In this document: piece by piece, positions 16,928 through 26,195 of the stretch
Numbering within the stretch: the first letter of the stretch is position 1
How the letters are laid out: each line of letters opens with the position of its first letter
Made by a program: the position numbers and the translations under genes
Notes under the pieces: generated by a model
Database searches by the model: none
Told to the model about the DNA's origin: nothing
The model's input: only the letters and a program-made list of their open reading frames with translations
From: Pseudomonas sp. URMO17WK12:I11
Lineage (GTDB): Bacteria; Pseudomonadota; Gammaproteobacteria; Pseudomonadales; Pseudomonadaceae
Direction of reading: 5' to 3'
Assembly: GCF_007677725.1 (NCBI RefSeq)
Contig: NZ_VEDF01000001.1
Span: 451,457 to 515,456 of the forward strand
DNA length: 64,000 nt

Positions 16928-18007
16928 ATGCAACGTATTCCCTGTGTACTGATGCGCGGCGGTACCTCCAAAGGCCCGTTTTTTCACGCCTGGGACTTGC
17001 CGACCAATGTGGTGGAGCGCGACGAGTTGCTGATCAACCTCATGGGCTCGGGCCATGAGCTGGAAATCGACGGAATAGGTGGCGGCAGCCCGCAGACCAG
17101 CAAGGTGGCGATCATCAGCCCCTCGTTGCATGCCGATGCCGATGTCGACTACCTGTTCGTGCAGGTCATGGTCGCCCAGCGCCGCGTCGACACCGCCCCG
17201 AACTGCGGCAACATGCTGTGTGCGGTGGGGCCGTTTGCCATCGAGCAGGGGCTGGTCAAGGCCGATGAAGGCACTACCCTGGTGCGCATTCGTAACCTCA
17301 ATACCAACACGTTCGTCAACTCACGGGTGCAGACCCCTGGCGGCGTGGTGCGCTACGAGGGGCGTACAGCCATCGATGGCGTGCCGGGCACTGCCGCGCC
17401 GGTGCACCTGACCTTCCTCGACGCCGTGGGCAGCAAGACCGGCAAGTTGTTTCCCACCGGCAACGCCCGGGATGTGATCGACGGCGTGCCGGTCACCTGC
17501 ATCGACATGGCCATGCCGATGATGATCGTCGATGCCCGTGAACTGGGCGTCAGCGGCAGCGAAACGCCGGCGCAGCTGGATGCCGACGGGGCCTTGCTGC
17601 AGCGTCTGGAAGCGCTGCGGATCAAGGCCGGCAAGGCCATGGGCCTAGGCGATGTCAGCGCCATGGTGATTCCCAAGCCGGTGCTGGTTTCGCCGCCGCG
17701 GTACGACGGCACCCTGCAGGTGCGCTATTTCATGCCGCACAACTGTCACCGCGCCCTGGCGATTACCGGCGCGATAGGGCTGGCCACTGCCTGCGTCAGC
17801 CCTGGCACGGTAACCCGGCAACTGCTTGGCGAGGCTGCCGAGCAGTTGAGCGAAGTGCGCCTGGAACACCCCAGCGGCGGCATCGACGTGGCCCTGACGC
17901 GCAGCGGCGCCGATGGCAAGACCTTGCAGGCGTCGGTGGTGCGCACCGCGCGACGGCTGTTCTCAGGTTTCGTGTATGCCGCGCAGGCGCGCAGGCTGGC
18001 GGGCTGA
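16928..18007 (+). CDS. PrpF-family isomerase (4-oxalomesaconate tautomerase/aconitate isomerase-like)
   Basis: A 359-residue PrpF-fold protein. The ATG at 16928 gives the family N-terminus MQRIPCVLMRGGTSKGPFF. Conserved stretches include DGIGGGSPQTSKVAI and VDTAPNCGNMLCAVGPFAIE, which contain residues (Lys and Cys) expected at the active site. By recollection the closest named member is GalD, 4-oxalomesaconate tautomerase of gallate breakdown, but the gal dioxygenase, hydratase and aldolase are absent. Next to citrate-type carriers and a putative aconitate isomerase it more likely isomerises a C6 tricarboxylate such as an aconitate. Family is firm, substrate is inference. Confidence 0.85.
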   Translation: MQRIPCVLMRGGTSKGPFFHAWDLPTNVVERDELLINLMGSGHELEIDGIGGGSPQTSKVAIISPSLHADADVDYLFVQVMVAQRRVDTAPNCGNMLCAVGPFAIEQGLVKADEGTTLVRIRNLNTNTFVNSRVQTPGGVVRYEGRTAIDGVPGTAAPVHLTFLDAVGSKTGKLFPTGNARDVIDGVPVTCIDMAMPMMIVDARELGVSGSETPAQLDADGALLQRLEALRIKAGKAMGLGDVSAMVIPKPVLVSPPRYDGTLQVRYFMPHNCHRALAITGAIGLATACVSPGTVTRQLLGEAAEQLSEVRLEHPSGGIDVALTRSGADGKTLQASVVRTARRLFSGFVYAAQARRLAG

Positions 18008-18070
18008 TCCGTACGACCCAGATACCCATTCGATAAGCGCATCCATACAATTTCAAAAAGGGTGATGCCG

Positions 18071-19384
18071 ATGAAACTCGTCAAATCGCTGTACTTCCAG
18101 ATCATCTGCGCCGTCCTGCTGGGCGTGGTGGTCGGCCACTTCTGGGCGCAACAGGCCGTTGCGCTCAAACCGCTGGGCGATGCCTTCATCAAGTTGATCA
18201 AGATGATGATCGCCCCGGTGGTGTTCTGCACCATTGTTACCGGCATCGCCGGCATGACCGACAAGCGCTCGCTGGGGCGGCTGATGAGCAAGACGTTGTT
18301 GCTGTTCTTGATCCTCACGGTCATCAGCCTGATGATCGGCCTGGCGGCGGTCTATCTGCTGCGCCCGGGCGTGGGCATGAATATCGACCCCTCGACCCTC
18401 AGTACAGCGGGCCTGAGCCAGTACACTGCATCGGCTGCCAAGTTGTCGGTAGTGGACTTCTTCATGCACATCATCCCCGACACCTTCGTCGGCGCCTTCA
18501 GCAAGGGTGAAGTGCTGCCGGTGCTGTTCATCGCCGTGCTCAGTGGTTTTGCCTTGTCCTCCATGGGCGAGAAGGGCAAGCCGGTGCTGCACGTGCTGGA
18601 GTCGGCCTCGGGCATGGTGTTCCGTATCTTCGGCTACCTGATGCGCTTCGCCCCGGTCGGTGCGTTCGGCGCGCTGGCGTTCACCGTGGGCCAGTACGGG
18701 GTCACCTCGCTCGGCTCACTGGCCAAGCTGATTGGTACGTTGTATATCGCCTGTGCGTTCTTCGTGCTGGTGGTGCTCGGTGGCCTGTGCCGGGCGCACG
18801 GGTTCAGCCTGTGGAAACTGCTGCGCTACTTGCGCGAGGAGTTTCTGGTGGTGCTCGGCACTTCGTCCACCGAGCCGGTGATGCCGCGCATGCTGGAAAA
18901 ACTCGAGGCACTGGGCTGCAAGAAAGGCGTGGTCGGCCTGGTGCTGCCCACCGGCTATTCGTTCAACCTCGATGGCACGGCGATCTACCTGTCGCTGGCG
19001 GCGATCTTCATTGCCCAGGCCTGCAACATCGACCTGACGCTTGGCCAGACCGTCACCATGCTTGCGATCATGCTGCTGTCCTCCAAGGGGGCTGCAGGGG
19101 TCACCGGCAGCGGCTTCGTTGCGCTGGCCTCGACCTTGACCGTGATCCACGACATTCCGCTGGCAGGGTTGGCCTTGTTGATCGGTATCGATCGCTTCAT
19201 GTCCGAGGCGCGGGCGCTGACCAGTCTTGCCAGCAACGCGGTCGCCACCGTGGTGATCTCACTGTCGGAAAACGCCTGCGAACGGCAGACCCTGCTGCGC
19301 GCACTCGACCGCGGCGCAGCGCTGCCGAGTCCCGCGCTGGCTGAACAAAGCCAGTGGTCGGCGCCGCCTCGGCAGATCGGCTAA
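18071..19384 (+). CDS. DctA-like dicarboxylate:cation symporter
   Basis: A 437-residue DAACS-family transporter. The ATG at 18071 has AAGGGTG upstream and gives MKLVKSLYFQ, typical of DctA. Hairpin and binding-site motifs are present: LGTSSTEPVMPRM (serine-rich hairpin), LPTGYSFNLDGTAIY, and IDRFMSEARALTSLASNAVAT. DctA proteins import C4-dicarboxylates with protons or sodium. It lies 63 bp behind the PrpF-like gene, in a locus otherwise suited to tricarboxylates, so specificity may be shifted. The C-terminal 40 residues are variable. Confidence 0.88.
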   Translation: MKLVKSLYFQIICAVLLGVVVGHFWAQQAVALKPLGDAFIKLIKMMIAPVVFCTIVTGIAGMTDKRSLGRLMSKTLLLFLILTVISLMIGLAAVYLLRPGVGMNIDPSTLSTAGLSQYTASAAKLSVVDFFMHIIPDTFVGAFSKGEVLPVLFIAVLSGFALSSMGEKGKPVLHVLESASGMVFRIFGYLMRFAPVGAFGALAFTVGQYGVTSLGSLAKLIGTLYIACAFFVLVVLGGLCRAHGFSLWKLLRYLREEFLVVLGTSSTEPVMPRMLEKLEALGCKKGVVGLVLPTGYSFNLDGTAIYLSLAAIFIAQACNIDLTLGQTVTMLAIMLLSSKGAAGVTGSGFVALASTLTVIHDIPLAGLALLIGIDRFMSEARALTSLASNAVATVVISLSENACERQTLLRALDRGAALPSPALAEQSQWSAPPRQIG

Positions 19385-19506
19385 GCCCCAGCCAAGCCCC
19401 CAGACGTTGATTAAAATCCCACTGAGCATCGGCACGATGCGCAGTGGGCAGGCGGCCTGCTGCCCGCAGCAAGCCTTGCACAGAATAAAAACAAGAGAAC
19501 CCAATC

Positions 19507-20811
19507 ATGCTCGCATTGCTTGGACTGGTCATGGTGGTGACCTTCACCTACTTGATCATGAGCAAACGCTTGTCGCCCATCGTTGCCCTGACGGTGGTGC
19601 CGATCGTCTTCGCGGTCATCGGCGGTTTCGCCCCGACCACCGGCAAGATGATGCTCGATGGCTTGAAGATGGTCGCACCGTCCGCCGCGCTGCTGCTGTT
19701 CGCCATCCTGTTCTTCGGTTTGATGATCGACGCCGGCCTCTTCGACCCACTGATTCGCAAGATTCTCAAGCGCGTCAACGGCGACCCGATCAAGATCGCC
19801 ATCGGCACTGCGCTGTTGTCATTGCTGGTGGCCCTGGACGGTGACGGCACCACCACCTACATGATTACCTGCGCGGCGATGTTGCCGCTGTACAAGCGCA
19901 TCGGCATGAACCCGATGGTGCTGGCCACGGTAGCGATGCTGTCGTTGAGCATCATGAGTGGGCTGAGCCCTTGGGGTGGACCGGCCACCCGTGCCATCGC
20001 AGCCTTGGGGCTGGATGCCAGCGAGTACTTCATCCCCATGCTGCCGACCATGGCCGGTGGCGCTGCCTGGGTGGTGTTCACGGCGTTCTGGCTGGGCCGC
20101 GCCGAGCGCAGGCGCATCGGCAACATCAAGCTCGAGTCTGGCGGGGGTAACTGCTACATCAAGGCGATTCTCGAGGACACCCCGCACAAGCGCCCGCGCC
20201 TGGCCTACATCAACCTGGCGCTGGTGGTGGCAGTGATGATCGCGCTGGTGCTGGGCGTGATGCATGCGGCGATCCTGTTCATGATCGGCTTCGTCGCCGC
20301 GCTGATGATCAACTACCCGCAACTCGAGCTGCAAAAGGAGCGAATTCTCGCGCACTCGGGCAATGCCATGACGGTGGTGCTGCTGGTGTTCGCTGCGGGT
20401 ATCTTCGCCGGCATCTTCTCCGGCACCAAGATGGTCGATGCGCTGGCGCAGACCTTGGTCGACTGGATTCCCGACTCGTGGAGCCACTGGTTCCCGCTGG
20501 TGGTGGCGCTGACCAGCATGCCGCTGACCTTCGTGCTCTCCAACGACGCCTACTACTTCGGCGTGGTGCCGATCCTGGCCAACGCTGCAGCGGCCTACGG
20601 CATCGATCCGTTGGAGATCGCCCGCGCGTCGGTACTCGGCCAGCCGGTGCACCTGATGAGCCCATTGGTGGCTTCCACGCTGCTGCTGTTGGGCATGGTC
20701 GACCGGGATATCGGCGACTTCCAGAAAGCCACCGTCAAATGGGCGGTGCTGACTTCGCTGGTCATCACCGCCCTGGCCGTCGCTACCGGCGCCTTGTCGT
20801 TCTTCGTCTGA
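19507..20811 (+). CDS. CitMHS-family citrate/tricarboxylate carrier
   Basis: A 434-residue, about 12-helix protein matching the CitM/CitN citrate-divalent metal:H+ symporter family: MLALLGLVMVVTFTYLIMSK at the start, LLVALDGDGTTTYMITCAAM and GLSPWGGPATRAIAALG in the first half, SNDAYYFGVVPILA in the second. It would import citrate-type tricarboxylates, often as metal complexes. It sits between the DctA-like gene and the porin on the same strand, completing an outer- to inner-membrane route for tricarboxylates. Confidence 0.88.
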   Translation: MLALLGLVMVVTFTYLIMSKRLSPIVALTVVPIVFAVIGGFAPTTGKMMLDGLKMVAPSAALLLFAILFFGLMIDAGLFDPLIRKILKRVNGDPIKIAIGTALLSLLVALDGDGTTTYMITCAAMLPLYKRIGMNPMVLATVAMLSLSIMSGLSPWGGPATRAIAALGLDASEYFIPMLPTMAGGAAWVVFTAFWLGRAERRRIGNIKLESGGGNCYIKAILEDTPHKRPRLAYINLALVVAVMIALVLGVMHAAILFMIGFVAALMINYPQLELQKERILAHSGNAMTVVLLVFAAGIFAGIFSGTKMVDALAQTLVDWIPDSWSHWFPLVVALTSMPLTFVLSNDAYYFGVVPILANAAAAYGIDPLEIARASVLGQPVHLMSPLVASTLLLLGMVDRDIGDFQKATVKWAVLTSLVITALAVATGALSFFV

Positions 20812-20815
20812 GACG

Positions 20816-20841
20816 GGCCGGGCAGCAAGCTGCGCCCGGCC
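20816..20841 (+). terminator. GC hairpin between carrier and porin genes
   Basis: GGCCGGGC (20816-20823) pairs perfectly with GCCCGGCC (20834-20841), followed by TTCGC. The T-tract is poor, so this may be an attenuating or mRNA-stabilising hairpin separating the carrier gene from the porin gene rather than a full stop. Confidence 0.4.
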
Positions 20842-20874
20842 TTCGCGCCAACAACAATTAAAAGAGCATCGAAC

Positions 20875-22128
20875 ATGACGCCTGTCATTCTGCGTGTCGC
20901 AACCTGCGGCCTGCTGTGCGGCTGCTTGCCCGTTGCCGGCGCTGCCGGCTTGATCGACGACAGCAAGCTCAAGCTGCAGCTGCGCAATGTGTACTTCAAT
21001 GAAAACTTCCGTGACGAGCAAGGCATGAGCGCGCGCGCCGCTGCCAACGCGAAGAGCGAGCGGGTCGAGTGGGCCCAAGGCGCGCTGCTCGACTACCAGT
21101 CCGGGTTTACCAGTGGCACCCTCGGCCTGGGCGTGGATGCGCTGGGGTTGCTGGGCGTGCGGCTCGACTCCGGTCGCGGACGCAGCGGTACGGGCTTGCT
21201 GCCGATGCATGACGATGGCCGCGCGGCGGACGAATTCAGCAGCGCCGGGTTCACCGCCAAGGCCAGGCTGGGCAAGACCGTGGTACGCCATGGCACGTTG
21301 TTGCCCAAGTTGCCGGTACTGGTGCATAACGACGCCCGTCTGTTGCCGCAGACCTTCCAGGGCACCCAGTTGACCAGTACCGACATCGACGGCCTGGCCT
21401 TCACCGCCGGGCGCCTGGAGCGTTTCAAACAACGCGATTCAGCCGACAGCACGGGCTTGTATGCCGACGGCTACGCAGGTCCGGAATCAGGCGACTTCAG
21501 CTTCGCCGGTGCAGACTATGCGCTCGGCAAGGGACTGCGCATCAGCCTGTATCAGGGCCAGCTCGATGATTTCTACCGTCAGCGCTATCTGGGTCTGGTG
21601 CATGAACTGCCCATCGGCGCAGGCGTGTTGACCACCGACCTGCGCTACTTCCAAAGCCGCGACCACGGTGCCGGCTACACAGGCAGCCTGGACAATCACA
21701 TGTACAGCGGGCAACTGGCCTACAGCCTGGCGGGGCACACTTTCGGCGCCGGCTACCAGGTACTCGACGGCCAGGGCGGGCTGCCCTACGTCAGCGGTGC
21801 GACGGTGTATTCGTTCAGCAACGTTGGGATCGGCAAATTCATCGAGGAGGACGAAAAAACCTGGATGGCCAGTTATGCCTACAACTTCGCGGCCGCTGGT
21901 GTGCCGGGCCTGACGTTCATGGCGCGCTACCTGAGCGGCGATAACGGCCGCTCGGGCGAGAACGGGCTGGCCGAATGGGAACGGGACATGGAGCTGGCCT
22001 ACGTGGTGCAGGCCGGGCCGGCGAAGGGCCTGGGAGTGAAGCTGCGTAACTACGTGTACCGCTCGGACTTTGCCCGTGGGCGCGACAGCAACCGCATCTA
22101 CCTGACCTACGACATCGCCATCTGGTGA
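20875..22128 (+). CDS. OprD-family porin (OpdH-like)
   Basis: A 417-residue outer-membrane protein: signal peptide at residues 1-23 (ending GAAG), then LIDDSKLKLQLRNVYFNENFRDEQG, the standard opening of mature OprD porins, and a C-terminal strand ending in aromatic IW. The 18-stranded barrel has alternating short hydrophobic strands through the length. OprD family channels are substrate-specific; OpdH of P. aeruginosa admits tricarboxylates such as cis-aconitate, which would fit this locus. It is last in the plus-strand series and converges with the ModA-like gene. The OpdH link is inferred from context. Confidence 0.88.
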   Translation: MTPVILRVATCGLLCGCLPVAGAAGLIDDSKLKLQLRNVYFNENFRDEQGMSARAAANAKSERVEWAQGALLDYQSGFTSGTLGLGVDALGLLGVRLDSGRGRSGTGLLPMHDDGRAADEFSSAGFTAKARLGKTVVRHGTLLPKLPVLVHNDARLLPQTFQGTQLTSTDIDGLAFTAGRLERFKQRDSADSTGLYADGYAGPESGDFSFAGADYALGKGLRISLYQGQLDDFYRQRYLGLVHELPIGAGVLTTDLRYFQSRDHGAGYTGSLDNHMYSGQLAYSLAGHTFGAGYQVLDGQGGLPYVSGATVYSFSNVGIGKFIEEDEKTWMASYAYNFAAAGVPGLTFMARYLSGDNGRSGENGLAEWERDMELAYVVQAGPAKGLGVKLRNYVYRSDFARGRDSNRIYLTYDIAIW

Positions 22129-22154
22129 GGCCAGACCGGGGGACCGATCTGGCC
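22129..22154. terminator. Hairpin between convergent porin and aconitate isomerase genes
   Basis: GGCCAGA (22129-22135) pairs with TCTGGCC (22148-22154) around a 12-base loop, in the 40 bp between two convergent genes. Position suggests a bidirectional terminator, although neither side has a clear T-run. Confidence 0.4.
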
Positions 22155-22168
22155 TGACGCCGGGCGAA

Positions 22169-22957
22169 TCAGCCGGCCTTGTGTGGCAGTGGCTTCAGGC
22201 CGCTGTCCTCGATGGCGGCGTCGGCCTTGGGCGATGCCAGGTAGTCGAGCAGCGCCTGGGCCTCGGCACGGTGCTGGCTCTTGCTGACGATGGCGCCGGA
22301 ATACAGGGTCATCTTTTGCGCCTCGTCCGGGATCAGCCCGACGATATCGATCCCTTTGACGGGCTTGAGCTCGCTCAACTGTTGAAAGCCGATTTGCGCC
22401 TGGCCGCGCGCGACCACCGCGCCGACCGGCTCGGCCGGGATCATGTGCGCCTTGCTCGCGAACGGCTCACCCAGCTGCAGGCGCGGGAACAAGGTGGTGG
22501 ACAGGTACACGCCGCTGGCGCTGTCGGAATAGGCCACCGAGGTGCTGTTCAAGAGGGTGGTGCGCAGGGCTTTCAGGGTGCTGATGTCGGGTTTGGGCGC
22601 ACCGTGACGCACGGCCATGGCGATGTACGATTCGCCCAGGTCGACGCGGCTGGCCTTGTCGACCTGGGCAGCGCTGAGTGTGTCCAGCGCTGCGCCGACC
22701 ATCAGCACCACGTCGGCCTGTTCGCCACGGGCCAGGCGGTTGGGCACGGCCTGGGGCGTCTGGCCCATGGACGGGGCGGCCAGCACCTGCAGCTTCACGC
22801 CGAACTGCTTTTCATAGGCTGGCGCCACTTCGCGAATGGCGCCCATGATGCCGCCAGAACTCAAGACGGTCAGGGTGTGCGCATCAGGCCCGGCATCAGC
22901 GGCCGAACAGGCGAAGGCGGTGGTCAACAGGGCAGCGCAAGACAGCACACGAAGCAT
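22169..22957 (-). CDS. ais: Periplasmic ModA-like protein, probable aconitate isomerase
   Basis: A 262-residue exported protein: signal peptide about residues 1-22, then a type-2 periplasmic-binding fold (TVLSSGGIMGAIREVAPAYE, AYSDSASGVYLSTTLFPRL, GAVVARGQAQIGFQQLSEL). It resembles molybdate-binding ModA, but no ModB or ModC gene is nearby. The aconitate isomerase described from Pseudomonas sp. WU-0701 is, as I recall, a periplasmic ModA-like protein of this same length, and interconverts trans- and cis-aconitate. The neighbouring tricarboxylate carriers and porin support that role. AGGA lies upstream of the ATG. An orphan binding protein is the alternative. Confidence 0.65.
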   Translation of the reverse strand: MLRVLSCAALLTTAFACSAADAGPDAHTLTVLSSGGIMGAIREVAPAYEKQFGVKLQVLAAPSMGQTPQAVPNRLARGEQADVVLMVGAALDTLSAAQVDKASRVDLGESYIAMAVRHGAPKPDISTLKALRTTLLNSTSVAYSDSASGVYLSTTLFPRLQLGEPFASKAHMIPAEPVGAVVARGQAQIGFQQLSELKPVKGIDIVGLIPDEAQKMTLYSGAIVSKSQHRAEAQALLDYLASPKADAAIEDSGLKPLPHKAG

Positions 22958-23145
22958 CGCAATGTTCCTAGTGGTGAAAGATCAGCATGTTAGCGCTGCG
23001 CGACGGCAAGCGGGGTTAAGCGCAGGTTAAGAATCTTTCACATCGCCGCGCCCCCGCGCGCGCTGGGAGGTGCGTGGGCGGCATGCCAGCCTGTATCCTT
23101 GCACCCTGCCAGCCTCGGAATTCGGATTGTCCATCAGGTACTCAC

Positions 23146-24645
23146 GTGAAGCGCGACGTTCACCTTGTTGTCCTCTTGCTTTTGGTCATTGGTTGCTCGT
23201 TGGCGTCGCTGACGCTGTGGAAAGTGATGGACTCACGCCGCCATGCCCTGGATGAAATCAACACCCACGGCCTGAACCTGACCCAGGCGCTGTCGAACTA
23301 CGCCGAGGGTATGGTACGCCAGAGCGCCGTGGTCCTCACCGGGCTGGTGGAGCGCCTGGAAACCGAGGGCAGCGGGCCTGTGCAGATCCGTCGCTTGCGC
23401 CAGCTGGTCGCGCGGTTGCAGCCGTTGATGCCGCAGTCCAGTGGCATCACCGTCTATGGCCGGGACGGTCGCTGGTTGATGTCTTCGGACCACCCGATCC
23501 CGGCAGGACTCAACAGCGCCGACCGTGGCTACTTCATTCATCACCGCGATGACCCATCGCGTGAGCCTTTCATTGGTCTGCCGATTCGCAGTCGCTCCAA
23601 CCAGGTGTGGGTGATCACCATCAGCCGCCGCTTCAACGATGCAGCTGGGCAGTTCGCCGGTGTGGTGGCGGTGACCCTCGGCGTAGAAAACTTCCTGCAG
23701 CTGTTCGGCCAGATCGACGTGGGCCGCGACGGCGCGATCGGGCTGTCCTACACCGACGGCGCGATGCTGGTGCGCTACCCGTTCCGCGAGCAGGACATGG
23801 GGCGCAACTTTTCTCAGTCGCCGATCTATGCCAAGTACCTGGTCGACAACGCGGTGGGCACGGCATCGTTCACCTCGAGCCTGGATGGCGTCGAGCGCCT
23901 GTACGCCTTTCGCAAAAGCGACAAGCTGCCGCTGGTGACCACCGTTGCCCTGGGCAAGCGCGAGGCGCTGGCAGCCTGGCAACTGGAGGCGCAGCTGTCG
24001 TTGTTGGTGGTGTGCGGTTTACTGGGCCTGACCGGCCTCATCGGTTGGTGGTTGCTGCGTGCCATGCGCAGGCGCAGCGATGCCGAAGGCGAACTGCGCG
24101 TGGCCCAGCAGCACCTGCTCGACAGCAACCGGCAACTTGAGCGTCTGGCCATGCACGATGCCCTGACGGGCCTGGCCAACCGCCGCTGTTTCGATGAAAC
24201 CCTGCACCAGGAGTTCGCCAGGGCCCGGCGCAATGGCACGGCGCTGGCGCTGCTGATGATCGATGTCGATCATTTCAAGGCGTACAACGATCACTATGGC
24301 CACCTGGCAGGCGATGCGTGTCTGCAACAGGTGGCCCAGCGCCTGTCCAGCTGCGTGCGCCGCCCGCCCGACCTGCTGGCCCGTTACGGCGGCGAGGAGC
24401 TGGCGGTGGTGCTGCCCGAAACCGATGCAGCCGGCGCTGTGGCGGTCGCCCAGGCGATGCTCGTCAGCCTGGGCCAGGAACCAATCGCGCATCGCGCAAG
24501 TCCCTTCCAACAGGTGACCGTGAGTATCGGTATTGCCAGCGTGAGCGGCAGCCCACGGGACAGCGAGCAAGCCTTGCTTGCCTGCGCAGACCAGGCCTTG
24601 TACACCGCCAAGGCCGCAGGCCGCAATCGCCTGCAGGTCGGCTGA
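23146..24645 (+). CDS. Membrane diguanylate cyclase with dCACHE sensor
   Basis: A 499-residue protein if started at GTG 23146 (an ATG-type frame begins at 23074, but its first residues look non-coding). Two membrane helices flank a periplasmic double-CACHE sensor (YFIHHRDDPSREPFIGLPI, ISRRFNDAAGQFAGVVAVTL). The C-terminal GGDEF domain carries the active-site variant GGEEL and an inhibitory RxxD site (RPPD) five residues before it. It should make cyclic di-GMP in response to a small extracellular ligand, favouring attachment. No phosphodiesterase domain. It stands alone. Confidence 0.92.
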   Translation: MKRDVHLVVLLLLVIGCSLASLTLWKVMDSRRHALDEINTHGLNLTQALSNYAEGMVRQSAVVLTGLVERLETEGSGPVQIRRLRQLVARLQPLMPQSSGITVYGRDGRWLMSSDHPIPAGLNSADRGYFIHHRDDPSREPFIGLPIRSRSNQVWVITISRRFNDAAGQFAGVVAVTLGVENFLQLFGQIDVGRDGAIGLSYTDGAMLVRYPFREQDMGRNFSQSPIYAKYLVDNAVGTASFTSSLDGVERLYAFRKSDKLPLVTTVALGKREALAAWQLEAQLSLLVVCGLLGLTGLIGWWLLRAMRRRSDAEGELRVAQQHLLDSNRQLERLAMHDALTGLANRRCFDETLHQEFARARRNGTALALLMIDVDHFKAYNDHYGHLAGDACLQQVAQRLSSCVRRPPDLLARYGGEELAVVLPETDAAGAVAVAQAMLVSLGQEPIAHRASPFQQVTVSIGIASVSGSPRDSEQALLACADQALYTAKAAGRNRLQVG

Positions 24646-24682
24646 ACAACGGCGCCGAAGGCCGCTGCCCGAGGTGCTCCCT

Positions 24683-25963
24683 GTGGCTTCTTGCGAGACT
24701 GCATCCTTGGACAATTCAAGGCCTTGTGCATCACACCAGCGTGCCCTCGACTGGCTGAACTTCTTTCTTGCCGATGTGCGCGACGGCCTCGGTCCCTACC
24801 TGGCGATCTACCTGCTGGCGGTGCATCAGTGGCAGCCGGCGAGCATCGGCCTGGTGATGTCGGTGGCTGGGGTCGCGGCACTGCTGACTCAAACCCCGGT
24901 CGGCGCCTTGACCGACCGCACGCCGGCCAAGCGCACCCTGATCGTCATTGCGACGTTGTTGGTCACTGGTGCCTGCCTGCTGCTGCCGTGGCTGTCCACG
25001 TTCGGCTGGGTGGCCGTGACCCAGACCCTCAGCGCCATGGCCGGTGCCGTGTTTGCCCCCGCCATCGCCGCGATCTCTCTGGGCATCTGCGGGCCCAAGG
25101 CGTTCACCCGGCGGGTAGGGCGCAACGAAAGCTTCAACCATGCGGGCAACGCCGTGTCGGCACTGTTGGCAGGGGTATTGGCGTATGCCTTTGGCCCTGT
25201 CGTGGTGTTCTACCTCATGGCGGTCATGACCGTGGCCAGCATCGTGGCCGTCAGCCGCGTGCCGGCGGCGGCCATCGATCATCAACTGGCCCGTGGCCTG
25301 GCCCACGCGCCGGGCGCTGAGGAACACCCGGCGGGCTTGCGCCTGCTACTGCACAACCGCACCTTGTTGCTGTTCGCGGTGTGCTGTGCGCTGTTCCACC
25401 TGGCCAACGCGGCCATGCTGCCATTGGTGAGCCAGAAGCTGTCTCAGGTCGATATGCGCCTGGCTACCACTTTGACCTCGGCCTGCATCGTTGCCGCGCA
25501 GCTGGTCATGGTGCCGATGGCCTGGCTGGTGGGTGCCAAGGCCGAGCAGTGGGGGCGCAAGCCGTTTCTGTTGGCTGGTTTTCTGATCCTGCCCCTGCGC
25601 GGCGCGCTGTACGTGTTTTCAGACAGCCCGTTCTGGCTGGTGGGCGTGCAATTGCTTGACGGTGTGGGCGCAGGCATTTTCGGCGCGCTGTTCCCCATCG
25701 TGGTGCGCGATCTGACCGAGGGCACTGGGCGCTTCAATGTCAGCCTCGGGGCGCTGACCACCGTATTCGGTCTTGGCGCTGCGCTCAGCCCTGGCATCGC
25801 CGGGCTGGTGGTGCAGTCGGCCGGTTACGATGCGGCATTTCTGACCTTGGCCGGCATCGCCGCGGTAGCGTTCGTGCTGGTGTGGGCCGCGGTGCCGGAA
25901 ACCATGGCAGACAACGCACGGTCATCGGTACCGTCGGCCACGCCAGTCGGCCCGGCAGCCTGA
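24683..25963 (+). CDS. MFS transporter
   Basis: A 426-residue protein if started at the GTG at 24683, which has GAGGTG 7 bp upstream; the open frame continues to 24578 without a better start. The first helices read DWLNFFLADVRDGLGPYLAIYLL, and motif A (GALTDRTPAKRTL) follows helix 2. Similar proteins are annotated only as MFS. It follows the cyclase by 37 bp and could be co-transcribed. Substrate unknown. Confidence 0.85.
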   Translation: MASCETASLDNSRPCASHQRALDWLNFFLADVRDGLGPYLAIYLLAVHQWQPASIGLVMSVAGVAALLTQTPVGALTDRTPAKRTLIVIATLLVTGACLLLPWLSTFGWVAVTQTLSAMAGAVFAPAIAAISLGICGPKAFTRRVGRNESFNHAGNAVSALLAGVLAYAFGPVVVFYLMAVMTVASIVAVSRVPAAAIDHQLARGLAHAPGAEEHPAGLRLLLHNRTLLLFAVCCALFHLANAAMLPLVSQKLSQVDMRLATTLTSACIVAAQLVMVPMAWLVGAKAEQWGRKPFLLAGFLILPLRGALYVFSDSPFWLVGVQLLDGVGAGIFGALFPIVVRDLTEGTGRFNVSLGALTTVFGLGAALSPGIAGLVVQSAGYDAAFLTLAGIAAVAFVLVWAAVPETMADNARSSVPSATPVGPAA

Positions 25964-26038
25964 TACCGTGGCGGGCAATTGCCTTGAACCGTCGGTCTCA
26001 GGGCGTTGCCCAAATGTTGACCACAAGAGGACAGCAAC

Positions 26039-26155
26039 ATGACTGAACAGAACAAGGATCAGCAGCAATCCCAGGTGCCGGCCCATTCGACGGAAGAAGA
26101 AAAGGCTCGCCTGAAAGACAAGAACAAGGACGGCATCCCGCCAGGCGCCGAGTGA
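26039..26155 (+). CDS. 38-residue hydrophilic peptide
   Basis: A short frame starting MTEQNKDQQQ and ending DGIPPGAE, with AAGAGG 8 bp before the ATG. It is charged, without cysteine or hydrophobic segments, and probably disordered. The good ribosome site and strong codon bias suggest a real gene. It lies between the MFS gene and the convergent SDR gene. No function can be offered. Confidence 0.55.
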   Translation: MTEQNKDQQQSQVPAHSTEEEKARLKDKNKDGIPPGAE

Positions 26156-26195
26156 CATGGCGCCTGTGTGCTGACAGGGCAGGGAGGGGCGCGGA

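Noticed and set aside
16928..18007. GalD as part of a gallate degradation cluster
   Set aside because: The gallate dioxygenase, oxalomesaconate hydratase and aldolase genes are missing, and transporters are of tricarboxylate type.
19819..21432. 537-codon minus-strand frame across the CitMHS and porin genes
   Set aside because: Shadow frame with Gln/His/Arg-rich composition and no recognisable fold; both plus-strand genes are well supported.
22169..22957. Molybdate ABC transporter binding protein
   Set aside because: No permease or ATPase genes beside it; size and setting fit aconitate isomerase better.
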